A DNA stretch of 64,000 nt from a bacterium. Its GTDB lineage: Bacteria; UBP4; UBA4092; JAOAEQ01. The translations under genes and the position numbers were made by a program. Shown in pieces: positions 8,305-16,807 of this stretch (positions are counted from its first letter, which is position 1; every line of letters begins with the position of its first letter). The DNA is taken from positions 22,106 to 86,105 of the forward strand of contig JAOAEQ010000014.1 in the NCBI GenBank assembly GCA_026416715.1, given 5' to 3'. The notes beneath the pieces were generated by a model. It saw only the letters and a program-made list of their open reading frames with translations, was not told the origin of the DNA and did no database searches.

Positions 8305-9351
8305 ATGGGCAAGAAGATTCGATTAACCCAGTATGCCAGTTGTTCCGGCTGAGCAGCGAAAGCGAGCCAGAAGGCACTCGCGCAAGTTCTGCGCGAGCTT
8401 CCGAAAATAACCCATTCGAATCTGCTCCTTGGTATCGATGTACCGGACGATGCTGGGGTATTCCGATTGAATCCATCGACTACTATCGTTCAAACCGTAG
8501 ATTTCTTTACTCCGATAGTTGACGACCCCTATGATTTCGGACAGATAGCCGCAGCAAATTCTGTTAGCGATATTTACGCTATGGGCGGAACGCCGGTTAC
8601 CGCATTAAACGTAGTTTGTTTTCCAACTGTAACACTGGGAACCAAAGTTCTCGCGGCGATACTTCGTGGTGGACTTGATAAACTTAACGAAGCGGGAGTA
8701 GTTATTGTCGGCGGACATACGGTAGAAGATGCGGAACCGAAATATGGAATGGCGGTAACGGGAATAGTTGACCCGAAAAGAGTTGTTACTATTGCAGGCG
8801 CAAAACCGGGTGACCAACTGATTCTAACTAAACCGCTAGGGATAGGCACGATAACGACTGCGCTGAAATTCGGGAAAGCGAATAAACAAGCGGTAGCGGA
8901 AGCGGTTGCTGTGATGAAACAACTCAATAAAACGGCGGCGCAGGTTATGACCCGACTCGGAGTTAATGCAGCAACCGATATAACCGGATTCGGATTGCTC
9001 GGTCATGCGTATGAAATGGCTGAGTTAAGTAAAGTCAGTTTGGCTATCAATGCCTTGCGGGTTCCTATTCTAACCCCAGCAATTCCGCTAGCGAAAAAAG
9101 GGGTCTTTTCCGGCAGCGCATCGAAAACACTTAATTTCTTACAAGGAAAACTTGGGATTAGTCCTGAGATACCGCAGTATCTCATCAACTTACTTGCAGA
9201 CGCCCAAACTTCCGGCGGACTCCTGATTTCTGTTCCGAAGAAGAAATCGCAGAAACTTTTATCCGCATTGCACAAGGCGGGAATACAAGAAGCAGTTACC
9301 ATCGGAGAAGTTATTCCTTCTAGCAAAAATAAAATAATAATATTCAGCTAA
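8305..9351 (+). CDS. selD: Selenophosphate synthetase containing selenocysteine (in-frame UGA)
   Basis: The frame from ATG 8305 runs through a TGA at 8350-8352 to a stop at 9351: 349 codons, the normal SelD length. The start reads MGKKIRLTQY, then ASCSG-U-AAK, where the UGA falls exactly at the catalytic Cys/Sec position (residue 16) three residues before the essential Lys (K19). Downstream come NLLLGIDVPDDAGVF and VQTVDFFTPIVDDPYDFG, then glycine-rich ATP-binding segments such as VGGHTVEDAEPKYG. SelD makes selenophosphate from selenide and ATP for selenocysteine and selenouridine synthesis. A gene finder that stops at UGA would start it falsely at TTG 8467. No selA, selB or tRNA-Sec is in the window. 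Confidence 0.93.
8377..8397 (+). promoter_or_regulatory. Candidate bacterial SECIS hairpin in selD
   Basis: CTCGCGCA (8377-8384) and TGCGCGAG (8390-8397) form a perfect eight-pair stem with the five-base loop AGTTC. The loop begins 33 bases after the UGA and contains a G followed by U near its 5' side, as expected for SelB-bound bacterial SECIS elements. A competing weaker hairpin, GCGAG/CTCGC (8362-8366/8377-8381), lies nearer the UGA. Placement inside the coding region right after UGA is the bacterial arrangement. Confidence 0.7.
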
Positions 9352-9423
9352 TTTTACATCATTCATTACGAGATATGATATACTAGTCACTTTTTAGAGT
9401 TTAGATAAGGAGATGAAAATAAC

Positions 9424-10620
9424 GTGTTCGGCAAAAATGTATTGATATTCATACTATGTTGTGCAATTTATTCTGTATCCAATGGAGGCACGTCGGTTAT
9501 GACACCGCAACAGCAATCACCAGGAAAAATCGTTCTTGAACTCCCGCCAACGTCTGGTAATCCGAGGAATAGTGAAGGAGCGTTCATCACGTTACGGGAT
9601 AATCGGATTCTATTTATATACAGTCATTTTACTGGGACGAGTAGTGCTGACCATGCTAGTTGTAGTTTAGCTCGATGTTATTCTACGGATAGCGGCGAAA
9701 CCTGGTCAAAGCCGGAAATATTTTTAACGGCAGATGAAGAAAAGGCAATGAATATCATGAGCGTTAGCTTACTGCGGATGCAGAACGGAGATATTGGTTT
9801 ATTTTACCTTATTCGAAAAGGATGGAATGATATGCGGTTATATCTTCGTCGATCTTCGGATGAAGGGCTAACGTGGAGTAATCCGATTTGTTGTATTCCA
9901 TCTTCAGGATATTTTGTTGTCAATAATGACCGGGTTATCCGATTACATTCTGGGAGACTGATTATTCCAGCGAATCTATTTCGGATGAAATATACCCCAG
10001 CGACAAGTTGGCAATCTCTTGACCATCGGGGAATCGCGATATTTTTTATCTCTGACGATGATGGTAAAACCTGGTATGAATCTGATAATTATCAGGTATT
10101 AACCGACGGCCCAACCCAATCCGGACTCCAAGAAACCGGAATTATAGAATTACAGGACGGTACGTTATGGGCATGGGCGCGAACTGATTTAGGCAGACAA
10201 TATCAGATGTTCTCGTATAACCATGGATTAACCTGGACAAAACCGGTCCCATCAATGTTCTGGTCACCCCTATCGCCCTTATCAATGAAACGCGAACCGA
10301 ATTCAGGTATTATCATAGCGGTCTGGAACCCCTATCCGATAGTTCATACCGGAAACTGGCCAGGACGAACCCCAGTCCGTGGTACCGATAGAAATCCATT
10401 AGTCCTTTCATTCAGTAAAGATGATGGGAAAACTTGGAGTGATTATTTTATTTTAGAACAAGAAGAAAAATCTGGATATTGTTACACCGCTATGCATTTC
10501 ACCGCGGATTCTCTGCTTCTAGCATATTGCGCTGGAAATATTGACCAGGATCGCGGTATTCTAAATCGGTTACGTATTCGGAAGATACCGTTCAAAGAAC
10601 TATTTACCCCACCGCAATAA
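9424..10620 (+). CDS. Secreted sialidase-like (BNR/Asp-box) protein
   Basis: 398 residues with an N-terminal hydrophobic export segment (about 5-20). Five Asp-box motifs spaced along the chain mark a six-bladed propeller: STDSGETW, SSDEGLTW, SDDDGKTW, SYNHGLTW and SKDDGKTW. This is the fold of exo-alpha-sialidases and related glycosidases. The overall arrangement, starting with an RNSEGAFITL segment, fits secreted sialidase-superfamily proteins. Whether the substrate is sialic acid is not certain, since the arginine triad cannot be verified by eye. The start is GTG, preceded by TAAGGAG eleven bases upstream. Confidence 0.8.
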   Translation: MFGKNVLIFILCCAIYSVSNGGTSVMTPQQQSPGKIVLELPPTSGNPRNSEGAFITLRDNRILFIYSHFTGTSSADHASCSLARCYSTDSGETWSKPEIFLTADEEKAMNIMSVSLLRMQNGDIGLFYLIRKGWNDMRLYLRRSSDEGLTWSNPICCIPSSGYFVVNNDRVIRLHSGRLIIPANLFRMKYTPATSWQSLDHRGIAIFFISDDDGKTWYESDNYQVLTDGPTQSGLQETGIIELQDGTLWAWARTDLGRQYQMFSYNHGLTWTKPVPSMFWSPLSPLSMKREPNSGIIIAVWNPYPIVHTGNWPGRTPVRGTDRNPLVLSFSKDDGKTWSDYFILEQEEKSGYCYTAMHFTADSLLLAYCAGNIDQDRGILNRLRIRKIPFKELFTPPQ

Positions 10621-10740
10621 TTCAGTCCATCCAAACCATCATAAATACTATAGCATTCCATGCGGATAAGAAATACCTCTTCTGCGCCAATCACTTCTCT
10701 AGAAGCAAATCTTAGAGTAGGTTAACCAAAAATTGTTTCT

Positions 10741-10783
10741 GGAGAGACTACGAACGAGATAATATCTCGTTCGTAGTCTCTCC
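10741..10783. repeat. Perfect 20-base-pair hairpin between convergent genes
   Basis: Bases 10741-10760 and 10764-10783 are exact reverse complements around a three-base AAT loop. The element lies in the 260-base gap between the sialidase-like gene (plus) and gpsA (minus). A flanking AATTG (10731) and CAATT (10785) could add an outer stem. There is no U-tract on either strand, so it is not a textbook terminator, but it could end transcription from both sides or act as a protein-binding palindrome. The rest of 10621-10880 shows nothing recognisable. Confidence 0.75.
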
Positions 10784-10880
10784 CAATTGGGTCGAGGGAT
10801 ATTTCGGAAAGAAATCGGGTAGAAATAAGAGTCAAGAAGCAAAGAAAAAACAATGTTGTAATAATTTTAAAGGAATAACA

Positions 10881-11888
10881 TTAGATATGTTCGAGCTCGG
10901 GTTTCGCATCCCGCATCATTAAATCGCTGACCGCTTGAATGGGTGGTTTATTCTGGTAGATAACGTGGTAAATTTGTTCGGTTATTGGCATTTCGATATT
11001 AAGTTCTTGCATAAGTTTATATGCCGCTTGAGTGGTTCTGACTCCTTCAACGACCATACCGATTTCATTTAACGCCTGCTGAACCGATTCTTTTTTCGCA
11101 ATTTTTTCGCCGAATGCTCGATTCCTTGAATGTCGACTGGTGCAAGTGACAACTAAATCTCCTAGACCGGTTAGCCCTGAGAAAGTCGATGGATTTGCAC
11201 CAAGTTTGACGCCAAGCCGACTAATTTCCGCTAATCCACGGGTGATTAACGCTGCTTTCGTATTATCACCAAATCCGAGTCCGTCAGATATCCCTGCGCC
11301 GATAGCAATGATATTTTTCAGTGCACCGCCTATTTCAACACCAGTTAAGTCCGGATTGGTATATACCCGGAACCGTGGAGTGAACATCAGGCTCTGGACA
11401 TATTCCATAGTGCTTTTATCAAATCCGGAAACGACCACCGTAGTTGGAATATCACGACTGACTTCTTCCGCATGGGATGGACCGGAGAGAACCGTTATTC
11501 GGGTATGATATTTCTCCGGGAGAACCTGCGTGATAACTTCCGACATCCGTAGATGCGTTTCCGCTTCAAGTCCTTTAGCGCAATTAACTATTGCTATCTG
11601 GTTAGAAATATAGGGGACTAACTGCTGGCAGACCGAGCGAATGGTATGTGATGGTAACGCTAGGAGAATCGCTTGCGAACCTTTCACTGCTTCCGTAAGT
11701 TCGTTGGTTATCCGAACCGAGTTCGGAATTTTTATCCCCGGTAGGAACCGATAGTGTTCCCGATGCTGTACCAAATTCGTAAACGCATTCGGGTCGAATT
11801 CCCAGAGCGAAACTTGTTCTCCTTTATTCGCTAATAACCGGGCGAGGGTAATCCCCCAACTCCCAGCACCTAAAACCGCAATAGACAT
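10881..11888 (-). CDS. gpsA: Glycerol-3-phosphate dehydrogenase (NAD(P)+)
   Basis: 335 residues from the ATG at 11888. A GTG at 11900 would add four residues, but GGTGA is placed better for the ATG. N-terminal GAGSWG is the NAD(P)-binding loop, NCAKGLE and GPSHAEEV are the substrate-domain motifs, and GALKNIIAIGAGI carries the catalytic lysine region. GpsA reduces dihydroxyacetone phosphate to sn-glycerol-3-phosphate, the backbone for phospholipids, in the cytoplasm. It is monocistronic here: a palindromic element and the terminator of the DUF362 transcript lie upstream. Confidence 0.95.
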   Translation of the reverse strand: MSIAVLGAGSWGITLARLLANKGEQVSLWEFDPNAFTNLVQHREHYRFLPGIKIPNSVRITNELTEAVKGSQAILLALPSHTIRSVCQQLVPYISNQIAIVNCAKGLEAETHLRMSEVITQVLPEKYHTRITVLSGPSHAEEVSRDIPTTVVVSGFDKSTMEYVQSLMFTPRFRVYTNPDLTGVEIGGALKNIIAIGAGISDGLGFGDNTKAALITRGLAEISRLGVKLGANPSTFSGLTGLGDLVVTCTSRHSRNRAFGEKIAKKESVQQALNEIGMVVEGVRTTQAAYKLMQELNIEMPITEQIYHVIYQNKPPIQAVSDLMMRDAKPELEHI

Positions 11889-11898
11889 ACAATCATTC

Positions 11899-11939
11899 AC
11901 CGCAGCGTTCGCTGAGAAAAAATATTTATTTTCTGCGGT
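11899..11939. repeat. Intergenic palindrome bounded by ACCGCAG/CTGCGGT (copy 1)
   Basis: ACCGCAG (11899-11905) and CTGCGGT (11933-11939) are exact inverted copies. A second eight-base pair, CGCTGAGA (11910-11917) and TCTCAGCG (11939-11946), is nested and offset. The element overlaps the region just upstream of the gpsA start. Two other intergenic elements in this window (15336-15402 and 27919-28000) have the same ACCGC...GCGGT ends. Confidence 0.55.
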
Positions 11940-11973
11940 CTCAGCGCGCGCTCAGCAGTGAATTATAATACCA

Positions 11974-12006
11974 TAAAAAAGGGCAGAATATAAATTCTGC
12001 CCTTTC
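11974..12006 (-). terminator. Rho-independent terminator after the DUF362 gene
   Basis: On the minus strand GGGCAGAAT and ATTCTGCCC form a nine-pair stem around a four-base loop, followed directly by a run of six T residues (11975-11980). It lies about 180 bases past the stop codon of the DUF362 gene and before gpsA, so it separates the two transcripts. Confidence 0.8.
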
Positions 12007-12183
12007 ATGAGCGAACCATAGGTAAGGTTATTCATCCTATCAACCAAAACTAAGTTAAGGAGGATAGGTCCGCCTTGGCTTAAGGGTTAAATCTTACCTG
12101 TGAAATCGCCCAAATGTTAAACGGAAGAACGGAGTTACCTTAGAACTGAAGAACTAATACAGTATGGTAGTTTCGTTCTTTCG

Positions 12184-13122
12184 TTAGACTTTTAGAATAT
12201 TGATTTTTTTCAAATCCGATTCGCCGAGCCCGAATTCAGTTGCGATTCTCAAATGCTCGAATTCGGTCGGTTGTCTGCCGAATAGCGTGGTGGCATATGC
12301 ATCCGCCGCTATCATATCCACGCTAGCGATAATCGTTTCTGTTAATTTAACATCAGCTGGATTTCCGCCTTGTGGTCCGTGGTTAGTGAGTATCCGATAT
12401 GCATCGATAACTGTTAAATTCGGTTTCCGGACCGTATTCAGTTCCGCTATTTTCCGGTCGTAATTAGCATGGATTTCGCCACGGTTCCCGCCAATAACCC
12501 CCATAATATTTTTCATTCCGAGCGTTAATCCTGCTAACCCATGATGTTTCGCTATGGGAACATTGATATAAACATCTGCATCCAGGAAATCCTGGTAGAA
12601 CAGCCAGGATTTAACCAAATCTCCACGCGGAACGTTCACTGATTTATACTTTCGGTTATCCATAAAATAGATGTTTCCACCGGCGGATTTAACCGCTGCT
12701 TCGATTCCAGAATTACTATAACATCGGCGTGGATCATTGCAGGTGTTATCGAAAACCTGGACTTCTTTCGCGCCGGCTGATAAACAGAGTTCAACTAGCG
12801 TTTTCACTACATCTGGATTAGTATTAGCGGCTTGTTCCGGACGTCGGTCCCAGCCAATATTCGGTTTCACCAGAACAATATCACCTTTTTTAACGAATTT
12901 TGCTATTCCACCAATTGCTGCTAACGCACGTCTAGTTAACGCCGCCGGCTCACCTTTCTGCGCTACTGCGATGATAGATTTTGCAGGAGAAGGAGTAGTT
13001 GCTGGAGATTGCCCCGCCTTGGCAGCGGTGAAAACGATGTTCGGGATACTTCCGACACCAGCAACTACTCCGGCGAAAAGAGCACCCTGTTTAATAAACT
13101 CACGGCGACTAACTTTTTTCAT
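12184..13122 (-). CDS. DUF362 domain protein with Tat signal
   Basis: 312 residues. The N-terminus has a twin-arginine motif (SRREFIKQG) and a hydrophobic stretch to about residue 36, so it is exported folded through Tat. The body matches the DUF362 family, with VLVKPNIGWDRRPEQAANT, VFDNTCNDPRRCY, YINVPIAKHHGLAGLTLGMKN and a C-terminal DMIAADAYATTLFG. The Tat signal suggests a bound cofactor, but no CxxC ferredoxin motif is present here. It overlaps the DUF6599 gene by 14 bases, so both are one translationally coupled operon. The molecular function is unknown. Confidence 0.85.
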   Translation of the reverse strand: MKKVSRREFIKQGALFAGVVAGVGSIPNIVFTAAKAGQSPATTPSPAKSIIAVAQKGEPAALTRRALAAIGGIAKFVKKGDIVLVKPNIGWDRRPEQAANTNPDVVKTLVELCLSAGAKEVQVFDNTCNDPRRCYSNSGIEAAVKSAGGNIYFMDNRKYKSVNVPRGDLVKSWLFYQDFLDADVYINVPIAKHHGLAGLTLGMKNIMGVIGGNRGEIHANYDRKIAELNTVRKPNLTVIDAYRILTNHGPQGGNPADVKLTETIIASVDMIAADAYATTLFGRQPTEFEHLRIATEFGLGESDLKKINILKV

Positions 13123-13984
13123 TTCGGTTTGACTTATCTTCTTCCCCAGATTTAACCCGTTTATATATCTCGTCAGCTAACTTTACTTCATTATCTTTTT
13201 GGAAGTTCAAGAATAGGATGATATAATTATCGAACAACCCAAATCGAATCGGGTCAGTCTCCTTTTGAGTTAAGAACGCTTGTCTAACTTCATCTTGATT
13301 CTGATATTCGACGATAATCACTTTTCCAATAATCTTGTTGAATTCATATTCTGCATAAACCGCATTTGTTTTCTCGGTCAGTTTCAAATCAATGTATTTA
13401 TTTACCTCTGGACAAACATTATTCAAAATCAATTTCTCATGGAAATAAACTATACTGCTTGGAATCAATCCTTGTTTAGGAAGTATTTTAACTAATCTCG
13501 GCTCCGAAGAAGTACTACTCGTCAGAAATTTTGCGATTTGTTTTCCAACTCTAATTAAATCAGTGGTCGATATTTTACTATCTAACCCTGCCGATATTCG
13601 AACATAATATTGCGCAACCCAGAAATCTAATAATCCCGGCGCGATAATCCCTTCGTTTCCGACATCGACGAATTCGTTACTTCCAAATCGGTTGAAACTA
13701 TAAATTCCGAATGCATCATCGGGAGTGCTCATATCATAAATATCAACCGAAATAGTTTCTCTTTTGTTCTGTTCGAATTCATAAACCGTAACATCTTTCA
13801 CGGCATAGGTATAATAGATTTCTGCAGCGCCGTTAATATGGTCGGTTAGTTTCTCTCGCGAATATACGACAGGTTTTTTCGTCTTAATCCAGCTCTGGAG
13901 CTTGATTTCAGCTGGTATCCCCGCAAAAGCGGATATAGTGATTATCAAGAACAATAGAGATAACAACCCAACCTTAAATTTCAT
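13109..13984 (-). CDS. DUF6599-like exported protein
   Basis: About 291 residues from the ATG at 13984, where MKFKVGLLSLLFLIITISAFA is a clear signal peptide. A GTG at 14002 lies inside the GAGGTGG ribosome site and is rejected as start. The mature part begins around a KLQSWIK segment and contains DHINGAAEIYYTYAV and PDDAFGIYSFNRFG, strings I associate with the DUF6599 family often found beside DUF362 proteins. No catalytic motif is evident. The two proteins, both exported and overlapping by 14 bases, probably work together in the periplasm. Confidence 0.75.
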   Translation of the reverse strand: MKFKVGLLSLLFLIITISAFAGIPAEIKLQSWIKTKKPVVYSREKLTDHINGAAEIYYTYAVKDVTVYEFEQNKRETISVDIYDMSTPDDAFGIYSFNRFGSNEFVDVGNEGIIAPGLLDFWVAQYYVRISAGLDSKISTTDLIRVGKQIAKFLTSSTSSEPRLVKILPKQGLIPSSIVYFHEKLILNNVCPEVNKYIDLKLTEKTNAVYAEYEFNKIIGKVIIVEYQNQDEVRQAFLTQKETDPIRFGLFDNYIILFLNFQKDNEVKLADEIYKRVKSGEEDKSNRNEKS

Positions 13985-14092
13985 GATACGATTAACTACC
14001 ACCTCGGTTTGCTTTTATATTAATAAGGGGCTATAAAAAATCTAATTGGTTTCAGCAATTTTGGATTTTGGAGAGATAAATTAAGTATAAAC

Positions 14093-14122
14093 AGTATACC
14101 ACTCGAAGGTAGGGTTTGTCAA
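14093..14122 (-). promoter_or_regulatory. Sigma-70-type promoter of the DUF6599-DUF362 operon
   Basis: On the minus strand TTGACA (14117-14122) is 18 bases from TATACT (14093-14098). It points toward the DUF6599 start at 13984, giving a leader of roughly 100 bases that ends in GAGGTGG. Confidence 0.65.
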
Positions 14123-14226
14123 AAGAAAACGGAATAATTTATAACTCTAATAATATCAATGGTTCTTATATGAAACCGAAGAATGGATTAATCCCTTTGC
14201 TGGTTAGTCATCCCGTTTCTTTGTTA

Positions 14227-15327
14227 TCAAGTTTTAGGATTGTTTTTTCTCCCTGCGGTTTCTAAAAAAACGATGATAATAAATATCGCGATCGCTTGTA
14301 TGAGAATAAGAAGAGATTCGAACCAATTCAGACGGCGGAGCAACATCGCGCTGAATCCGATACATATCGTAACTAAATAAATCGTTAACACTGCTTGCCA
14401 CTGAGTCATTCCAAGCGCAACGAGCCGATGTGAGAAATGGTTCTTATCCGCTTGATAGATGGGCAAATGCCGTTTCAGCCGGATTATCACTACTGATATC
14501 GTATCGAAAATCGGAACGCTTAAAACTAACAGCGGCATTATCACCGGTAAAATCGTCTGAGCTTCGGAAGAATAATAACTGCTTAAAACCGTTAACGTCG
14601 CTAATGCAAATCCGATAAACATACTTCCTGCATCGCCCATAAAGATTTTTGATGGATAGAAATTATACGGTAGAAATCCGGCAATCGCTCCACATAAGGT
14701 TAATAAAATAACGGCAATAAAATAATGGTCAAATTGGATTGAAAATAAAGCGAAAATAAACGCGGAAATAGCTGCGACTCCTGCCGATAATCCATCCATA
14801 TTATCCAGCAGATTGAACGCATTGGTTATTCCCGTTAACCATAATATTGTCAATATTCCAGCGAAATAAACGTTCGGAATGAACAACTCGATGCGAACGC
14901 CGAATAGCACGACAATCAATCCAGCAATAATCTGCCCAATGAGCTTCTGCATCGCTGATAACCGTTTCATGTCATCAATCAATCCAAGAATGAAAATAAC
15001 CAAACTGCCGAGAAATATTCCGAACAATTTATGAAGAACCGATTTGATGTTTGATAGATATTGGGTAACATCTTGGGTCAGGAAATGAAGTGATTGAGTG
15101 GATGGAGTTAATGCAATAATTAGTCCGATTCCGATAACGAGATTGAATGCAAGAAAAATTGCTACTCCTCCAAGGTAAGGTTTTACTTCCGTATGGATTT
15201 TCCGTTCCGTATCCGGATAGTCAACAATATCAAGCTTAAATGCTAACCGTCGAACTAGTGGAGTGAAAGTAACCGATAGCAAAAAAGCTGTGATAAATAC
15301 TATACCATAGATAAAAAACCAATTCAT
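14227..15327 (-). CDS. Polyprenyl-phosphate GlcNAc-1-phosphate transferase (WecA/TagO type)
   Basis: 366 residues with about ten hydrophobic helices, the layout of the MraY/WecA family. Diagnostic cytoplasmic motifs are GLIDDMKRLSAMQK (Mg-binding Asp pair), NAFNLLDNMDGLSAG and the histidine motif DKNHFSHRLV. NAFNLLDNMDG and the HFSHRL form point to the WecA/TagO branch rather than MraY. The enzyme transfers a sugar-1-phosphate from a UDP-sugar to undecaprenyl phosphate in the inner membrane, starting O-antigen, capsule or teichoic-type glycans. It is 74 bases downstream of argC, with a palindromic element between them. Confidence 0.9.
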   Translation of the reverse strand: MNWFFIYGIVFITAFLLSVTFTPLVRRLAFKLDIVDYPDTERKIHTEVKPYLGGVAIFLAFNLVIGIGLIIALTPSTQSLHFLTQDVTQYLSNIKSVLHKLFGIFLGSLVIFILGLIDDMKRLSAMQKLIGQIIAGLIVVLFGVRIELFIPNVYFAGILTILWLTGITNAFNLLDNMDGLSAGVAAISAFIFALFSIQFDHYFIAVILLTLCGAIAGFLPYNFYPSKIFMGDAGSMFIGFALATLTVLSSYYSSEAQTILPVIMPLLVLSVPIFDTISVVIIRLKRHLPIYQADKNHFSHRLVALGMTQWQAVLTIYLVTICIGFSAMLLRRLNWFESLLILIQAIAIFIIIVFLETAGRKNNPKT

Positions 15328-15335
15328 AACTTTTT

Positions 15336-15402
15336 ACCGCACGTACGCTCAACCTGCAGAGATATATTGATTCTCACCATCGAACTCTCCATTCTCTGCG
15401 GT
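15336..15402. repeat. Intergenic palindrome bounded by ACCGCA/TGCGGT (copy 2)
   Basis: ACCGCA (15336-15341) mirrors TGCGGT (15397-15402), and inside it GCAGAGA (15356-15362) mirrors TCTCTGC (15393-15399), so two overlapping stems are possible. It fills the gap between argC and the WecA-type gene and touches the argC stop codon. It shares terminal bases with the elements at 11899 and 27919. Confidence 0.5.
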
Positions 15403-16433
15403 TAAAGTAGTCCGGTGGTTTCTTTCAATCCGAACATAATGTTCATATTCTGAACCGCTTGTCCACCAGCGCCTTTTATGGTGTTATCTATTGCAGAGAA
15501 AATCAATATACTTCCGGTTCGTTGGTCTATTCCTAATCCAATATCACAGAAATTGGTATTAACCACATTAACTACTTGCGGGAATTCGCCTTGCGGGTAT
15601 ATGCGGATAAACGGTTTTCCCTTATAAAATTCAGTGTATAATGATACAATGCTATCAAGCTTAATCTTCTTTTTCGGTTTAACAAATATCGTACTCAGAA
15701 TTCCTTTATCAATTGGGATAACGTGCGGAATGAAAGTTATTTTTACCGTCTGCTTGGAAATATTCGTTAATTCTTGTTCGATTTCAGGAGTATGCTGGTG
15801 GATAGCAACTTTATAAGGTCGAATATTACCGTATAAATCAAGGAACATATTAAATCCGGGCTTATACGTTCTCCCAGCGCCAGATATTCCGGAATATGCG
15901 GAGATATAGATTTGATTCGGTTGCACGAGATGATTCGCTACAACCGGCGCTAATCCTAAAATAATACTAGTCGCATAACAACCGGGATTAGCGATTAGTC
16001 GCGCTTTTTTAATCCGGGATGCATTGAGTTCCGGCAGTCCGTAAACGGATTGTTTCAACAAATTCGGTTCTTCATGAGTATATTGATACCATTGCTTATA
16101 TTCGCTTGGTTCTTTTAATCGAAAATCACTCCCAATATCAATAATTTTAAGTCTATTGGATTGACGCAACAGGTCAGCGCCATATTTCATTGAACCACCA
16201 GCTGACCGGCAAATGAACACCACGTCTGATTGTGTCGCAATCGCAATCTTATCATATTCTTGCAACGGCAGCGAAACCAAACCTCGGAGAATAGGATGAA
16301 CTTGGTCAACTGTTTTCCCAGTACTGCTACTTGATTCCAAATAGGTTAATGTAACTTCCGGATGATGGAGCAGAATTTTAATCAATTCACCCGCAGTATA
16401 ACTGGCTGCACCGATGATACTTGCTTTAATCAT
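15402..16433 (-). CDS. argC: N-acetyl-gamma-glutamyl-phosphate reductase
   Basis: 343 residues. The N-terminal IIGAASYTAGELIKILLHHP is the NADP-binding part, NPGCYATS holds the catalytic cysteine, and the C-terminal domain contains HTPEIEQEL, FIPHVIPIDKGILSTI and NTIKGAGGQAVQNMNIM, all diagnostic. ArgC reduces N-acetylglutamyl-5-phosphate in arginine biosynthesis. No other arg gene is nearby. An AGAGGT precedes the ATG. Confidence 0.95.
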   Translation of the reverse strand: MIKASIIGAASYTAGELIKILLHHPEVTLTYLESSSSTGKTVDQVHPILRGLVSLPLQEYDKIAIATQSDVVFICRSAGGSMKYGADLLRQSNRLKIIDIGSDFRLKEPSEYKQWYQYTHEEPNLLKQSVYGLPELNASRIKKARLIANPGCYATSIILGLAPVVANHLVQPNQIYISAYSGISGAGRTYKPGFNMFLDLYGNIRPYKVAIHQHTPEIEQELTNISKQTVKITFIPHVIPIDKGILSTIFVKPKKKIKLDSIVSLYTEFYKGKPFIRIYPQGEFPQVVNVVNTNFCDIGLGIDQRTGSILIFSAIDNTIKGAGGQAVQNMNIMFGLKETTGLL

Positions 16434-16807
16434 GTTGATAAACCTCTTAGAAAAGCTAGAATAATAACGGATATAATATCATAACAAATCATTGGATTTC
16501 TATTCTCTTTTTTAAAAACAATAGAAAAAATTTGCGTTTGATATTTTAATTTTATAAGAAAACCAGTAAGATTGTATAAAAGATGTAAGTAGGGAACGTT
16601 TCCTGCGTAAGTTGGCTATTTTGTGTGTCCAGAATATGGAGGCGTGGCAGCATTAGGAAATTTGGTATTTGAGCAACTGGTTATGCCGGTTCGTGAATAA
16701 CCCCAAGTTTGGACTTAGAAACGACAGTGTTGATATACATCCTGTGGTTTTAACCTTGAATTAAGAAAAGAAAAACGCCTATTCTAAAATTTGGGTTAAT
16801 CGTTAAG
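16434..16807. other. 374-base gap with no recognised feature
   Basis: The stretch between the stop of the GH172 gene and the start of argC (both minus) is AT-rich next to argC. I found no credible ORF, RNA gene or strong terminator. The argC promoter must lie here or further upstream, but no consensus pair stands out. Confidence 0.5.

Noticed and set aside
8301-8522. Plus-strand ORF overlapping the selD start in another frame
   Set aside because: Shadow of the true selD frame; no family features.
8467-9351. SelD as a short protein starting at TTG 8467
   Set aside because: It would lack the catalytic N-terminal part; the upstream frame through UGA gives a perfect SelD N-terminus.
12737-13132. 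131-residue plus-strand ORF antisense to the DUF362 gene
   Set aside because: Opposite-strand shadow of a well-supported gene.
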